Source: Amborella trichopoda (taxonomy: Eukaryota; Streptophyta; Magnoliopsida; Amborellales; Amborellaceae). From it: DNA of 64,000 bases. Below are positions 35,731 through 48,240 of the stretch, piece by piece (the stretch's first letter is position 1; each line of letters begins with the position of its first letter). The DNA lies in contig NW_006496119.1 of assembly GCF_000471905.2 (NCBI RefSeq), positions 1,172,558 through 1,236,557 on the forward strand, written 5' to 3'. The position numbers were made by a program, and so were the translations under genes. The notes under the pieces were generated by a model. That model saw only the letters and a list, made by a program, of their open reading frames with translations, searched no databases and was not told where the DNA came from.

Positions 35731-36430
35731 GTTCAAGGAGGAAGAAATCCAGTGCAGAATTTTACCTCTAACCACTGTTCATTATAACAACCATCATCCC
35801 TCAAGAAACTCCTTCTTCGCTTGAAAATGAGTCATCACCCTTGGCCCCTAGTTTTGAGCAACCTTGGCCGGAAGATGAACCAGAGGTCATTCCTGAGATT
35901 GAGCAAGTCATGGGGATAGAATTCTCGACTCCAAGGATCATGGATAAGCGAGACCATCAGAAAGTCCTACATATCCCCATTGAGTTCTTTAAAGTAGAAG
36001 TGGGACATCATCCATCGTGAAATATTTTTCAAGATGCTCCTCGAACCAGTGACCAACCGTAAGTTCTACTTTTCTCTGATCTGGCAAGAGGAGAGCAGTC
36101 TGAGAAAAGGCAACTTTCTTCCCCTCAAGGGCAGGATCCCTTAGCAAACTTAAGAAGCGAAGTTCGCAGTCTCCAAAATCAATTGGAGGTCATGCGTATC
36201 GCTTTAAAACATCTCAAGGAGTTCATGCTTGAGACTAAAAGCTATGATGGGTTTGAAGTAAATGCACCACAAATGGAGGCCAAAGCCGTCCCTTACTGGA
36301 CTATCTATAGTAACCAGGCTCACCAAATGATGAGGAAAATGTACTATGAGCCCTTGACCAATCAAACATAGAACTAAACAAGGCCTAGGGCATTAACCTC
36401 TTGAGAGAATAAAAGTGTCAAGAGGCATTC
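35731..36430 (+). mobile_element. Element A3 segment after protease, no RT found
   Basis: The segment is acidic and Pro-rich (EQPWPEDEPEVIPEIEQ), then has a heptad-like stretch (LRSEVRSLQNQLEVMRIAL, about 36150-36206). It ends shortly after a short frame at 36183-36371. No RT, RNase H or integrase follows before the unrelated minus-strand sequence. A3 is either truncated here or belongs to a gag-protease-only subtype. The right edge is approximate. Confidence 0.55.
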
Positions 36431-37726
36431 GAAAAAAATCACATGAGGTGCAGCAAAAGTAAGAGAAGAATGAAATCATGCAGCAAAGTTAGCTAAAAGA
36501 GAAAAAGAAGCACTTTATTTATGAGTAAAACTTTTACAAGTATTGGTAAAAGAAAAGACATTCTCAAACTGATCAATCATCTTATTGATCTCTGCACTGC
36601 AGGCGGTAGGAGAAATCTTGGTGCCCTGGAGATGCTCCTTCAGTTCGGTCACCATTGAGTCTCCTCCTCCATCGCCATAGTTATCGACTTAATGGTGCCA
36701 TTGAGTTCGGATAAATTAGCAACCAAAGAAGCCTCCATCGCCCTCTTCTGAACCATCTTCTTCTCATGACCCGTGAATTCCCGCCTCAATATTCGCATCT
36801 CCTCTCTGATTTCAATGATTCTCTTGTAGCTTCCTTACGCCTCCCTCTTGAGATCCTGCTGACGGCCAGTTATTTTGGCCTTCTTCTCAATGCAAGAATC
36901 TATCTTCTCACGACGATGCAAGATCGACTCCTCCAAAGACGCTAGCCAGCTAATTTCTTCCACATGATGCAGCACTCCCGACCACCAAGTCTTCAACTCA
37001 TTTAGGGTTGCATCAAAATGGGAAAGAACTTATGGTGCACTCCCGACCGCAGTAGTCACAGCGAGTTCCCTCAGGTTTGCCAAAGCTTCGCCTAGTTTAT
37101 TGAAAGGCAGCTCCCTCAAGCCCTGAAGTCCTGCTCAAAGCATGCCTGCAATCATACTAAAAACCACTAAGGATGGGCCAAGATGGTTCTGCTGGGATTA
37201 TTATTACAAAAGAGGCTTCAGCTTCAAGGACCGAGCTTGTCGATGTGATAGCAATTTGAGCCACTGGCTCCTCTGGAACGATGGCAAAGTCCAGAGCTTC
37301 TTGCCCCTCAGACTCAAAAGCAGCCACAGCCTCGACCTGCCTGGGTTCTTTAATATCAGCCTCGCTACCTTGACCCTCGCTTATGGGGACCTCTACTTCT
37401 ATCCCAGCAGGCCCTGAAGAAACTTGTTCCCCTTACTCTTCGCCCTCCTAAAGTTCCACTTCAACATTAGCAAGTTCAGGAACTGCATTTTCCCCTTGGC
37501 CTTTGGCAGTCGATTCACCCCTAGCCATGGCTTCTTTAGCTTGGCCCGTACCTTACACAACCAGCACCTTGGACACGAAGAGCTCAACCCCCTCATCTTC
37601 ACAACCTGTGCCCACGGTAGCAGCTACCCCTTGGTGCTTAGGCACATCATCAACTACAAGCTCTTCTTCTTGATTCGTAGCCCTTGCCTCGGTCGAGGTA
37701 CTTAGTTCTTGATTCATGGAGGCCAC
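36431..37726 (-). pseudogene. Distal part of a PMD-type ORF (likely B3 ORF1), broken
   Basis: The minus strand encodes a hydrophilic Glu/Val-rich part (EELVVDDVPKHQGVAATV, EEPVAQIAITSTSSVLEAE), then a long helical region. The latter includes HHVEEISWLASLEESILHRR, EKKAKITGRQQDLKREA, EIREEMRILRREFTGHEKK and AMEASLVANLSELNGTIKS, and ends near 36515. It has the composition of the C-terminal half of PMD ORFs in plant retroelements. It points the same way as B3 ORF1 at 40451-41830 and is separated from it by the A4 LTR piece. Linking the two is inference. The sequence from 36431 to 36515 is non-coding. Confidence 0.5.
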
Positions 37727-38586
37727 TGGTTAGGTGCCTCGATCTCTCCCTTTGGATCTGGGTGATCTGGTGGCAAGTGTCTTGGGTTTCTGGTGAACCC
37801 AAGATTTGATATCGCCCTCTCGAAACCTTGCTTGAGGGCAAGGGTAGGTATACCAACGAATGAGAGAGGAATTGTAGGTGGGTTTAGGACTTTCTCGTGC
37901 TGGCTCACGTGGGCACCCTCTTAGATCATGAAGAAAGCCCCCCAGCTGCTTGAGCTAGTTCGAAATTACCTCCCTTGACCTGTAATCCTCTTATTTTTCC
38001 GCCCAACACTTTTATGGTTAATTTGTAAGACAAGTGGGTCGAAGAGACCCACCCTTGTCTTAGGGCAATGCACGTTCACACGAGAAGACGATGAAGTGCA
38101 AGGTTTAGTGAAAGATAGAAAAGTGAATAAAGCCAGATGTAGGGGCGAGACTAGCATCACAACAAAAAATTACCAACTCGGAGTGGTAGCAAGACGGGCA
38201 TGGTTCTCAAGACTAACAGGACGACAATACTACTCGAAACCGAGGTTGGCACGATGATGCTGAGCTAAGTCTATCCTTAGTCAAGTGAGAAGATAAAGGG
38301 ATGAAGAGAAGTGGGCGAGATGGTAAAGAGAAGAGAAGTCTGGACGTCAATAGGCATTGCCGTTGACAGCACGAGGAGACGACACATCCCTTATGGACGG
38401 CGCTGACTCCTGATAAGGCACATGACGATGGTTTCTCCTAGGTCGCACAGCAAGAGGCATGGGACACAGGGAAAATGGTGATGGGCACTAAACATGTGGA
38501 GGAAGCTCGTTGACGATAAGGGTGTTGCTAGAGCCACTAGCTGGCGGCGATAAGTATGTCATCTTCGCTGGACACGCAGTTGAGGG

Positions 38587-39170
38587 AGACCCCTACAAGC
38601 GGTGACAAACTTCACTGTCTGGGTCTTTTATAGAGACGTCATAGCTACATCTGTGGGCAACGATAGATAGCACTGTTCATGGACTTCACTGAAAGAAAGA
38701 GACAGGTGAAGGGAAGGGGAGGGGGACTCGTGCGTGGCGCTGTCACCACAATGCACAACCTGTGAGACCAAGGGAGAGGCATGCACGACACTGCCATTAC
38801 AGTGCACGGCCTCTGTTTTACATGAAGTCGTTGCCCCAAATTCCTTTGTGGGGCCCAAGCGTTCGGTTGACCCAAGGCAGGCTCAAGATGGTACTCTTAG
38901 AGAAGACCTTTAAGTACCAGGGCTCTGTAGAGGGAGACCCTTGCAGGCGGCAACAAACTTCGCTGTCTGGGTCTTTCGCCGCGACGTCACTGCTACATCT
39001 TTGGGTGGCGATGATAGCAATATCCACAAACTTCACTAAAAGAAAGAGACAAGTGAAGGGAAGGGGAGGGGGACACATGCATGGTGCTGCCACTGCCACC
39101 GCCATGCACAACCCATGAGACAAAGGGAGAGGCATGCACGACACTGCCACTGCTGTGGACGACCTCTGCA
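38587..39170 (-). repeat. Direct duplication, 346-bp period, in LTR A4
   Basis: The blocks 38587-38815 and 38933-39169 are diverged copies. Both contain GGAGACCC, AACTTC-CTGTCTGGGTCTTT, GAAGGGAAGGGGAGGGGGAC and AGGCATGCACGACACTGCC. The spacer between them is the gag-leader piece listed next. Confidence 0.88.
38816..38932 (-). mobile_element. Family A gag-leader piece embedded in LTR A4
   Basis: The plus strand reads CTCAAGATGGTACTCTTAGA and AAGACCTTTAAGTACCAG. The complement of A3 at about 31733-31780 reads TTCAAGATGGTACTCTTGGG and AAAACCTTCAAGTACTAAG. Upstream, GTCGTTGCCCC and CCTTTGTGGGGC match the A5 leader (44545-44575). So internal sequence of the same family lies within its LTR. Confidence 0.75.
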
Positions 39171-40450
39171 AGGAACTCAGACAAAGAAGAACTAGAAGAG
39201 GGAGAAGAGAGAGAAGAAGAAAATAAAAAGAAAAGAGAAAAGGTTTACCTCAACCCTTGGGGTACAGGACAAGAGTTTCACTCACGTCACTCTCTCTTTC
39301 AAACGTGAGACAACAATGGTAAGAAAGAGAAACTTGTATTAAGTGAAAAATCTCTCTTGTGTGTGCATGCCTCTAGCTCCCCTTTTTTTCTCATATAATG
39401 ATGGTATGTATATTTAGAAGTTTTCCCCAAACATCGCTGGATGATCAAAAGTAACCCTAATTGCTGAAAATTAAGATTAAATTGAATTAAAAGAAATTAG
39501 AAAATAGGTTACAAAATGACATATTTGCCCCTTCCTAACAAGTTGTGGAATTCCAGAACAGTCCCTGTGTTGCTCTAGAAGTTGCATGACCTTGCATGGC
39601 TATTTAGGGTCGTTCTGATGCCTGGTTGATAGTAAGATGATTTTTTTCTTGTAAGACTCAGCATGGCAATCGATTTGATACCAACTTCGAGCCATGGATC
39701 ATGTTTTTGGTGCACGAACATGCGACTTGAAATTTAAGTAGATTTTAAAACTTTGGATCGATAGTGCGTTCATTCCTTGACTTTTTTTCTATGTTTTCTT
39801 CATAGAAACACACTGAGCATGCCACTATGATCACAAGGCACCAAAGGCAGCTCGATTATGTGGCCGAACGAAGAATTTGCACGTTTGGAATTTTGACCGG
39901 AATCAAGGATTTCGGTGACGGAATTTGCAGACTATTCATCGGCTTTGTGTGCAGAATCCGATTGTTAATCATGTATGGGTTCAGATCAGAGATGACCCAA
40001 GACCTTACGCCCGCAATGGAATTGGTCTCACGTAGATCAGGCTAGCGAGCGATGTGATTTGACCACTTGAGCGAAGCACAACGCTGCTGAATTTCCTTCA
40101 CGTTCTTCACGGATCAAAAACTTCTCTCTAGATATTCTTCACGCTCAGGTATCATCACGGGCGTTCCATATATCGAATAGCTCATCCTGACTAAATCAAC
40201 ATGCTCACCAAATTTTAGCACGATCCAACTTGGAACGAGTGCGATATGAGCGTCGAAAGTCACTGGTCATGACTGTCCCTTCAATGGTGTAGTGTTGCAG
40301 GGTGGCCGCACGGGAATAACATATGTCTACACCTGTTTCACTCTTTCACCTATAACTTATTGCCGGAGTGTCTGTTTGGGCTGAAATTTGAGCCCTGGAG
40401 GTGTTCAACTGTGTCGAATCCAATGGCGGTGGTCCTACAATAGCTTGAGA

Positions 40451-41830
40451 CCCTGCATCCCTCATCCCACTCGAAGATGGAACTAAGATTATCAATGATG
40501 CTCCCAGTCCTCTCCTTTATTGCAAGAAAGTCTGACGATGCTTCATCAGCTGCTATCTCGCACAAAAACCCTTAGGCTTGCTAGTTAAAGGGATATTCTA
40601 AGAAAAACACCGCATCCGGAGCAGGGGTATCCACCTGTCTCCTCTGCCTGATATCCTGACCCCAATTACCATTGTCCCCTTTTCAGGGGTGCTCAGCATT
40701 CCAATATCCTTTGCTAGTAATCCTACACCAGTTTGAATAAGCCTCAGTCATTCATACCCTCATGCCAGAAGTGAGGCAACACATACTTGCTGATTTGTGT
40801 CATTTCGAGACATGTGGACAAAGCAGTTCGTATATGATCTGGCAACCAACACTCGTGGAAAGTCCCAAGATCTTATGTTTTCCCTATGTTCACCTTACCC
40901 CGGTGCTTTTCGAAAAACACGAAGGTAGCGTTGATCTAGCCCATGCTGATGGACCAAGCGATGGGGGAAATATCCTTTTTGTCTGGCATTGTGCGGAGTC
41001 CGATAAGGTAGAACTTCTCCTCTAATGCTCAGGATGAACATGAGCTCCCTAACGGTTGTTGGAGCGTCGTTTAGCTCCATCCTCAACTCATAAATGAAAG
41101 CATGGTCAGTGAAGCTCCCAATTGGAAATGGGACTCACCGCATGTTTAAAGAGTCATTCCCAAATAAACCCCTAGCTTCCCCTGGGGTATGGAAAATACC
41201 CCTTTGATTGTCAATCCTTATCAAGAAAGGCCATAGTTTACCTCCTTAGCCCTGGTGCCTGACATAAGTATCAGGGAAATAGGCCCCTAACCACCCGTAC
41301 ACGTAATGAATGGGCTCCATGTCTCCAGTAATACCTTTATAGTATTGGAGCACCGATCATAGTAGCTGCCTGAACACTGAACCGTTGCTAATAATGAAGC
41401 ACGTTCAAGAGTACTTCTGTATGACCCCAACACCTTGGTGGTCCAAGAAGAGTATCCCCTAAGAGTATTGGTGCTCCCCTTGAATTCAGAGGCCTTTTAC
41501 TGACCACATTAGTAGTGCCGTTGCTTGTACCATTTGTTTCCCTAGGGTAGCCAAGTTCTCTCCGAAAGTTATGTTCCTGTGCATGGAATGAAGGAGTGTC
41601 ATCCCTTCTTCAATACTGACATTGTCGACATTGCCCTCGTGTACTTCAAAATGAACGGGGTCAGTAATGAAAGTTACACTGAGAGGCCACTCTGGTTCGC
41701 ATACTAGCTTGGTCAGCCAAATGGGCTCACCCCTTGATAAAAACTCACCGGTAAAATCACGAGTGCCGACTTCTCCCCCTCTTCGAAGCCTCTTCACTTC
41801 AGGAATTCAGTTGGAAGAATCAGCCATGAT
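40451..41830 (-). pseudogene. B3 ORF1, PMD type, broken
   Basis: This is the second copy of the ORF next to a family B LTR. Landmarks are GEFLSRGEPIWLTKLVCEPE, SIEEGMTLLHSMHRNITFGE and SSWTTKVLGSYRSTLERASL, then YDRCSNT and TWS as in B1. A more distal stretch contains FPIGSFTDHAFIYELRMELN and LIIDNL-type remnants near 40490. Order and orientation relative to the LTR equal those of B1, so the ORF belongs to family B. It stops where the A4 LTR piece begins. It is broken in many places. Confidence 0.62.
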
Positions 41831-41879
41831 AGAAGATTCACTTCGAAAATCAAAACTGCTAAGGCATTGGATCAGCGTT

Positions 41880-42215
41880 GAATGTGATTTCAGAAGCTTA
41901 GTGCCAACTGTGTCTGCTAAAGCTTAGCGACAGCTGTACGCTCGAAGTCTAGCGTCAGTTAAGCTTGTCAATGCTCACCGCCAGTTATGTCTGCCAATGC
42001 CCAGCGCTGGCTAGGTCTGCCAATGCCCAGTGCTGGCTGTGTGTCAACAGCTAGCGCCGGCTGTGTCTTCCAATGCCCAGCACCGACTGTGTGTCAATGG
42101 CTAACACCGGCTATGTCTGTCAACGTTCAGCACAAGTTGAATTGGTCAATGCCTAGTGTCAGCTGTGTTTGTTAAAGTCTAGTGCCGGCTGTGTTCGGAT
42201 CTCAAATGTGCCACG
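41880..42215 (-). repeat. GCCGGC-type module array, U5 side of LTR B3
   Basis: The plus strand repeats AATGCCCAGCGCTGGCTAGG, AATGCCCAGTGCTGGCTGTG and ACAGCTAGCGCCGGCTGTG every 20-35 bases, about ten units. Confidence 0.85.
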
Positions 42216-42864
42216 GATTCTAGTCGTGACACCTCGAGCTCTGATATGCCGACTGACAACTGTCGCCACGTCCTTCAGCACCGCCTGACAAATAAGCGAA
42301 TGCCAACTGTCGCCATGTCCTTTTGCCTCACCTGACACACGAACGAGGTAATTGCTCACCTTCTCCATGATGATCCACCTCCTGCAACCGTTCACTTTCC
42401 CTGTGACGGTTCAGAACTCCCACACTTTGGCCGAAATGTTATCCAAGCACCACGGGGAAACCTCTGCAACACCTCTAACAAACCCGAGAAACCACTTGCG
42501 CCACTGAAAAACCTCCGATAACAAGAAAAAATGCCCACTACTGCACTTCATGCCTCCTCTACCCTCGAAATACCATGGCCGAAGTACTCCTTCCCAGAAA
42601 TGCCCACTACTACTACAACATGGAAAACCCTAGCCCAAAACTCCTTGTCCTCCTGGAAAATTCCCTAGAGAACTTTCTTTTCTTGCTCCCTTTTTCTATA
42701 GCTCCACCAATCTTTGGTAGAGTTCTCCTAGCTGAAACCTTCCCCGTAAAACCTTTGCTTGAGTCCCGCTGTTGCAAGAACTTCTACCGAGCACCCTCTG
42801 CTAGCTGTTAAAGAAAATGTTTTGATGAAGTTTTTACCTATAGTGAAAAGTGAAGAAAATGGGG

Positions 42865-42885
42865 ATTTGCCCTCTTATATATCCA
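42865..42885 (-). promoter_or_regulatory. TATA box of LTR B3
   Basis: The minus strand reads GGATATATAAGAGGGCAAAT, the best preserved TATA word among the B copies. Confidence 0.65.
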
Positions 42886-43830
42886 ACGCTACCCTCAAAT
42901 GACCCTCACCAACTGGGAATCCCAGTTGCTTGTAAGGAAAGCCAAGTGAGGATGAGCCAGGTCGGGTTTTGACCCGAGTCTCGAAGTAACTCTCATCGCC
43001 ACCTGAAAAATTCCAATAAAAGGGCTGGATCAGGATGGGCTCAGGTCATGGCCCAAATATCAATCCATACCTAGCGCTGGCTGTGCAGTCGAAGTTAACT
43101 AGCGGCGGTTGTATTTCACCAACCACAGCGTCGGCCATGTGCTCAACAACTCATCGTCGACTGTCTCCAAGTGATAGCACAACACCGGCTATGTGTCAAG
43201 CAACTCTACGCGACTGTGTTTTTAATCCAGTGCCGGCTAACTGGTAAAAAAGCGGTGTTGGCCATCTTCAGCATCGGTTGCGAAGAATCATCGCCAGATG
43301 GGCATTCTCAAGAAACAATGGTTGCTACACCTGACATCGGCTGTATTTCAAGTAACCTATTGTCACCTACTCCAGGTTGAAGCCTTGTGTATCCTATCCC
43401 TATCCCCAGTAAAGTTGAACCTTGCCACTACCTATTACTCCTCGTAAAGTGGAACCTAGGTTGATCAAAATCTGGTCATGATTCCTCATCCCTAATAGAA
43501 GAGTCATGCTCGTACCACATGCTATTATCCCCAGTAGAGTTACCGTCATTCTTGCTACTGCAACCCCCAGTGATCTCTAATGCCTATAAAAGACCCACAT
43601 TTGTCACCTCTTCCTTAATAAGGTCAGCTTTCTTATCTGGACCCATCATTGGTCCTACCTATCATATCCCCAGGGAGTCTCACATACATGGTGACACAAA
43701 TCATCGTCTGCGCTATATGACCATGGTCCAAACTATATGACCTTAACCTGCATGGTCCTCATTGCATTCCTCTAAACTGCATAACCGTGGTCCATGCTAC
43801 ATGAATCTAAAATGCACAGCCTTGGTCCAG

Positions 43831-45593
43831 TGGGGAGTTTGCTTGGGAACTATCTTTGGAGACTAGTGGGGGAGTTTGCTTGGGAACTGTGTCTTCGCAA
43901 GATGGGGAATCAGTCTCATGGTGAGGAGTAGGGGACCCGCAGGCTTCTGGACATTCCATCTTTTCGAGGATGGACTGCATCATTACCTCGAACCTGTTCA
44001 TCTGCTCTTCTTGGGAGTCGTCCAGCTCGTTAATCAACATAACACTGACCGTTTCTTTTGGAAGGTCAGAGCCAGGTGGAGTAGTGGATGATCAGTGTTG
44101 GTGAGTCATGCGTGGCAAGTCAATCCGTAGGAGCTCAGCATGCCCCGACTAGACTCTAGCCTTTTATGCTGACCTTGTGATGACTGGTTCTCAACGGTCT
44201 TGGGACCATGGATTCTTGGTAGTGATCACCGAGCGATATTCTTGAACCTGCTCAGGTTCTGAAGTTTGAAGAGGGAAGAAGGGATTACAAAGCAGGAGGT
44301 CACCGAAGGTGGTAACCTCAACAACCTTAGGGGCTTCTTTGGTCAGGATCTGCAGACCTTTCTTCTGCTTTATCTTAAGGCGGCTATGGACCTCACTCCA
44401 GAACTGGGCCTGCGGCTTGGACTGCCCGACTTTTCTTGAGCATGCGAGGGCCATGTCTATGAGCTAGAGGAGAGAGTGGGGTCCAAGGATAGCAAGCAAC
44501 CTGGGTTTCTACCTTGAAGGCTGGAGGCCTTTGTCTGACATCAGGTCATTTCTCGGAATCCCTTTGTGGGGCTTGGGTGCACGGCAGAGCTGAGGTTGGC
44601 TCAAGATGGTACGCCAGGTCTCGAGGTGCTTGCCTGGTAAGAGTGGAGTGATGGAATAAGGAGTTGGTTCATGACTCCGCTTGAGCCGGGATCGAGGAGG
44701 AACCTGCAAAGTTGGTGCATGTGCACCTTTAGGGTTAACCATCCAAGTGACTTAGGGGTCAGCTCGGGTATGCGCAACTAGTTCGACCTTAGGAGGTCGA
44801 GACCCATGAGCTTGTGTCGTGAGGGACCGGGTAGAAGCACATCTCTCACAGAGTTAAGCTATGTGTGCTAAGAGGGAGGACAAAGTCGTCGACCCTCATG
44901 TGTTTGAGCTGACGCCGAACTGACACTGCCTCGAGCTGTGGGATGCATGGCATGAATAGGGTTTTGCCTAATAAGGCATAGCCTTGAACACAAGTTCGAG
45001 GCAGCATGAAAGTTGCCCCAAGGTGTGGCCAGAGTTGTTGAACCACGAGCTTTTAGGTGTGTCCGTGGGGTGGAGACCCCAGGATTTCAGCCTCTATGTG
45101 CCTAGCCTCCAAGTGTAGAGGTTTGGGGTAGTGAAGGAGTTTGAGGGCGGGCAACCCTCAGAAGAGATGGGAACACTATTGCCTTTTGCGAGAGTGGACG
45201 GGGTAGCCTTCTGGCATACCCCAACAATATGACTGGTAAGGGACTTATCAGTAGCAGAGTGCGTGCTGTGTGAGGTAACAGATGTACTATCAATGCGAGG
45301 GGCCTTGATGGAGGGTTCACCAGGGCGAGGAAGAGGGGAGTCAGAGACCTTTAAGTCCCTTCTCGCACAAACCCAGGAAAGAATCTGGGCGCAGAACTGT
45401 GAGTCCCGACTCAAAAGAAGTGTAGAAAGGAAGCTTGAACAGTTTGCCTCCTTGAGACAGTCACGAGTGCGGGGATAAGAATGTCCCCAACTCTGATGAA
45501 GAGGTTGAATAACCCAAGTGCCATAGAAAGTACAGCAGAAAGTAAAAGAAAAAAATTGATCAATCAAAAGAGAATCAACAAAGGGGTAATAAG
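43831..45593 (-). pseudogene. Element A5: gag leader and N-terminal gag, inverted, broken
   Basis: Read on the minus strand from the primer-binding site, this matches A3 and A8 from their leaders to the coiled segment: SHSTHSATDKSLTSHIVGVC, then the MVNPKGAHAPTLQVPPRSRL part, then ILTKEAPKVVEV with NPFFPLQTSEPE, then SQEEQMNRFEVMMQSILEKM. It stops before the gag core, where LTR B3 begins. A direct repeat of AGTTTGCTTGGGAACT (43845 and 43873) marks the edge. Leader ATG near 45524. Confidence 0.8.
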
Positions 45594-45611
45594 TCCCAAG
45601 TGGAGTCGCCA
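45594..45611 (-). promoter_or_regulatory. Primer-binding site of A5
   Basis: The minus strand reads TGGCGACTCCACTTGGGA, one base from the A6 form, three bases inside the LTR end. Confidence 0.85.
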
Positions 45612-45614
45612 AGC

Positions 45615-46151
45615 TGATTAGGTGCCTCGATCTTACCTCCCTGGATCTAGGTGATCGAGTAACATGTGTCTTGAGTTCAAAAGACTCAGGTTCTGAGATC
45701 GCTTAGTTGGGAACCTTCTTCAGGAACAACGACATGTATCCAACTAGTGTGAGAGGAATTTTGGATGTATGGTGGGGACAAACCTCACCTAGGTCAATGA
45801 CTTACTCGAGCTTACTCACGCGGGTGTCCTCTTAAATCACGATGGAAAGCCCCCCAGCTGCTTTTAGCAGGTTTGAAATCACCTCCCTTGATCTGCAATC
45901 TCCATGTTTTCAGCACAACACTACTATGGCTATTTTGCAAGACAAGTGGGCCGAATGACCCACCCTTGTCTCAGGCCAATGTACCTTCATATGGCTGAGA
46001 AGGTGAAAAGTTAAGGTGGTGAAAAGAAAGAGGTTTGAATGAGAGGGGAAAAGAAGAGGGGACTCGATAAGGGACCAGACTAGCAAGATGGGAACGGTAC
46101 TTTAGACCAGCGCAACGGTAATATTGCTCGAAACCAAAATCGACATGACTG
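45615..46151 (-). mobile_element. Family A LTR end fragment, copy A5
   Basis: This is the last ~537 bases of a family A LTR on the minus strand, ending CACCTAATCA at 45615. Its 5' part is cut off where the plus-strand LTR A6 starts, which fits insertion of A6 into this LTR. Confidence 0.82.
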
Positions 46152-47433
46152 TGTTTGAAAGTATTTTTCATCACCGTGGTCCCCGGTAGGAAGCATGTCA
46201 ATAAAGGCTACAAAACAGTGGAAATTCTTGACAATCTCATAATGGCTCCAGAATTGGTCAAGACCTTTGTTAGCACTTCAAAAGACCACCTTCCAAGTCT
46301 CATTATGATCAGACATGTCTAAGGCAGTGAACACAAAGAAACAAATTCAGCAAAATCGATCTCTAACACCCTGAAATGTACCCTACAATTGGAACTACAT
46401 TTTTAGTATCTCAAATAATTATGGGACCACTGCCATTAGATCCGGCATCATCCAAAAAGTTTCTGCTTCATCGGACACTCCAGAACAAAGATCTGAGCAA
46501 ATATTGAAACAGGAGGGGCCACACACTATTCCTGCGTGGCCTCACTGCACCAAAACATCATTAAAGGTGGTTGTTTTTATAGTCACGGGTGATCACTTTC
46601 GAGGCCCGTAACTCACTCGTTCCGAGTCGGATCGCTCCCAAATTTGGTGAGCATATTCGTCTCATCAAGACGAACAATTGGATATGTGGCACGCCTCGAG
46701 ATGATTTCGAACAGGGAGAAAAGCTAGAGAGAAGTTGCCGATCCGTGAAGAAGTTACAGAAAATTCAAAGTGACACACCTTGCTCGATAGACCAAATCAC
46801 GACGCTCGTACAACGGATCGACGCAAAACCAATTCCATTATGGCATAAGGTCCAGGTCTATCATTGCTCCGAACCCTATACAAGATGACTGGTCAGATTT
46901 CAAGCTTGAAGCCGACAATGTGACTTAATATCTGACCACCGAATTTCAAATTTCAACAAAAACTCAAAAGTTGTTAAATATTCGTTCGGTCTCCAATTCA
47001 CGTTCTGTTTGTTGCCAAGCAATCGTGACAACATGCTCAGGGCACTACGATGAAGAAATCAAAGAAAAACATTAAGGAATGACCGCACTATCGATCTGAA
47101 GTTTTCAAGATTCAAATAAATTTCAAGTCTCCTAATCATGGCTCGAAACATGATTCATGGCTCGAAGTTGGTATCAAAACGATCACCATGACAAGCCCTA
47201 GAAGAAAACAATAATCTTTCAATTACACGGGCATCAGAACACCCTCGCATCAGCCATGAAGATCACGTAAAATCTCAAGCAGCAGCAGGACTGTTATGAA
47301 ATACCATACATTGTTAGGCAAGGGCAAAACAGTCCTTTTGCACCTATTTTTAGAAAATATTTTAATTCAATTAAATCTTAATTTTCAATAACTAGGTCTA
47401 ATTTTCATCAATCCACCCATGTTTGAACACAAT

Positions 47434-47450
47434 TCTATATAAACAGGCAC
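47434..47450 (+). promoter_or_regulatory. TATA box of LTR A6
   Basis: TCTATATAAACAGGCAC, identical in core to A8 at 57472. Confidence 0.75.
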
Positions 47451-47584
47451 TGCCTCATTGTAAACAAACCCTTGGGCCTTCAGTTGATTCTAGGAAGATT
47501 CAAAACAAGTTTGATTCATTGCTTTAGCTTGTGAGTGTGACTTGGAGAGAGAGAGGAGAGAGAAGAAAAGGGGTCGGTACCCTT

Positions 47585-48240
<656 letters not shown>

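Larger units (their letters stand above)
37727..40450 (-). mobile_element. Family A LTR fragment, copy A4, inverted
   Basis: This is a minus-strand family A LTR that ends in CACCTAACCA (plus TGGTTAGGTGCC at 37727). It matches A1 from about its base 300 onward, including the inverted ATTCCCGTGYGGCC and CACCATT-AAAGG words near 40270-40310. Its beginning is missing, and no primer-binding site follows its end, so it is a truncated piece and not a clean solo LTR. Its middle carries a large duplication that no other A LTR here has. Confidence 0.8.
41857..43830 (-). mobile_element. Family B LTR, copy B3
   Basis: This minus-strand LTR ends near TTAGCAG at 41857. It has GCCGGC modules on the U5 side (41880-42215) and U3 side (43065-43345), a TATA box at 42883, PBS-like words at 43395-43690, and a few 35-bp TTTAAGGTCATATAG units at 43700-43825. 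Its U3 is shorter than in B1. It abuts the inverted gag sequence of A5 at about 43830. No genes. Confidence 0.75.

Noticed and set aside
38762-39171. Overlapping open frames of about 118 codons on both strands
   Set aside because: They are produced by the duplicated block of LTR A4. Frames on both strands over the same repeat argue against coding.
37727-40450. A4 as a solo LTR
   Set aside because: The conserved LTR start is missing and no matching 5-bp flanks are found, so it is a truncated piece.
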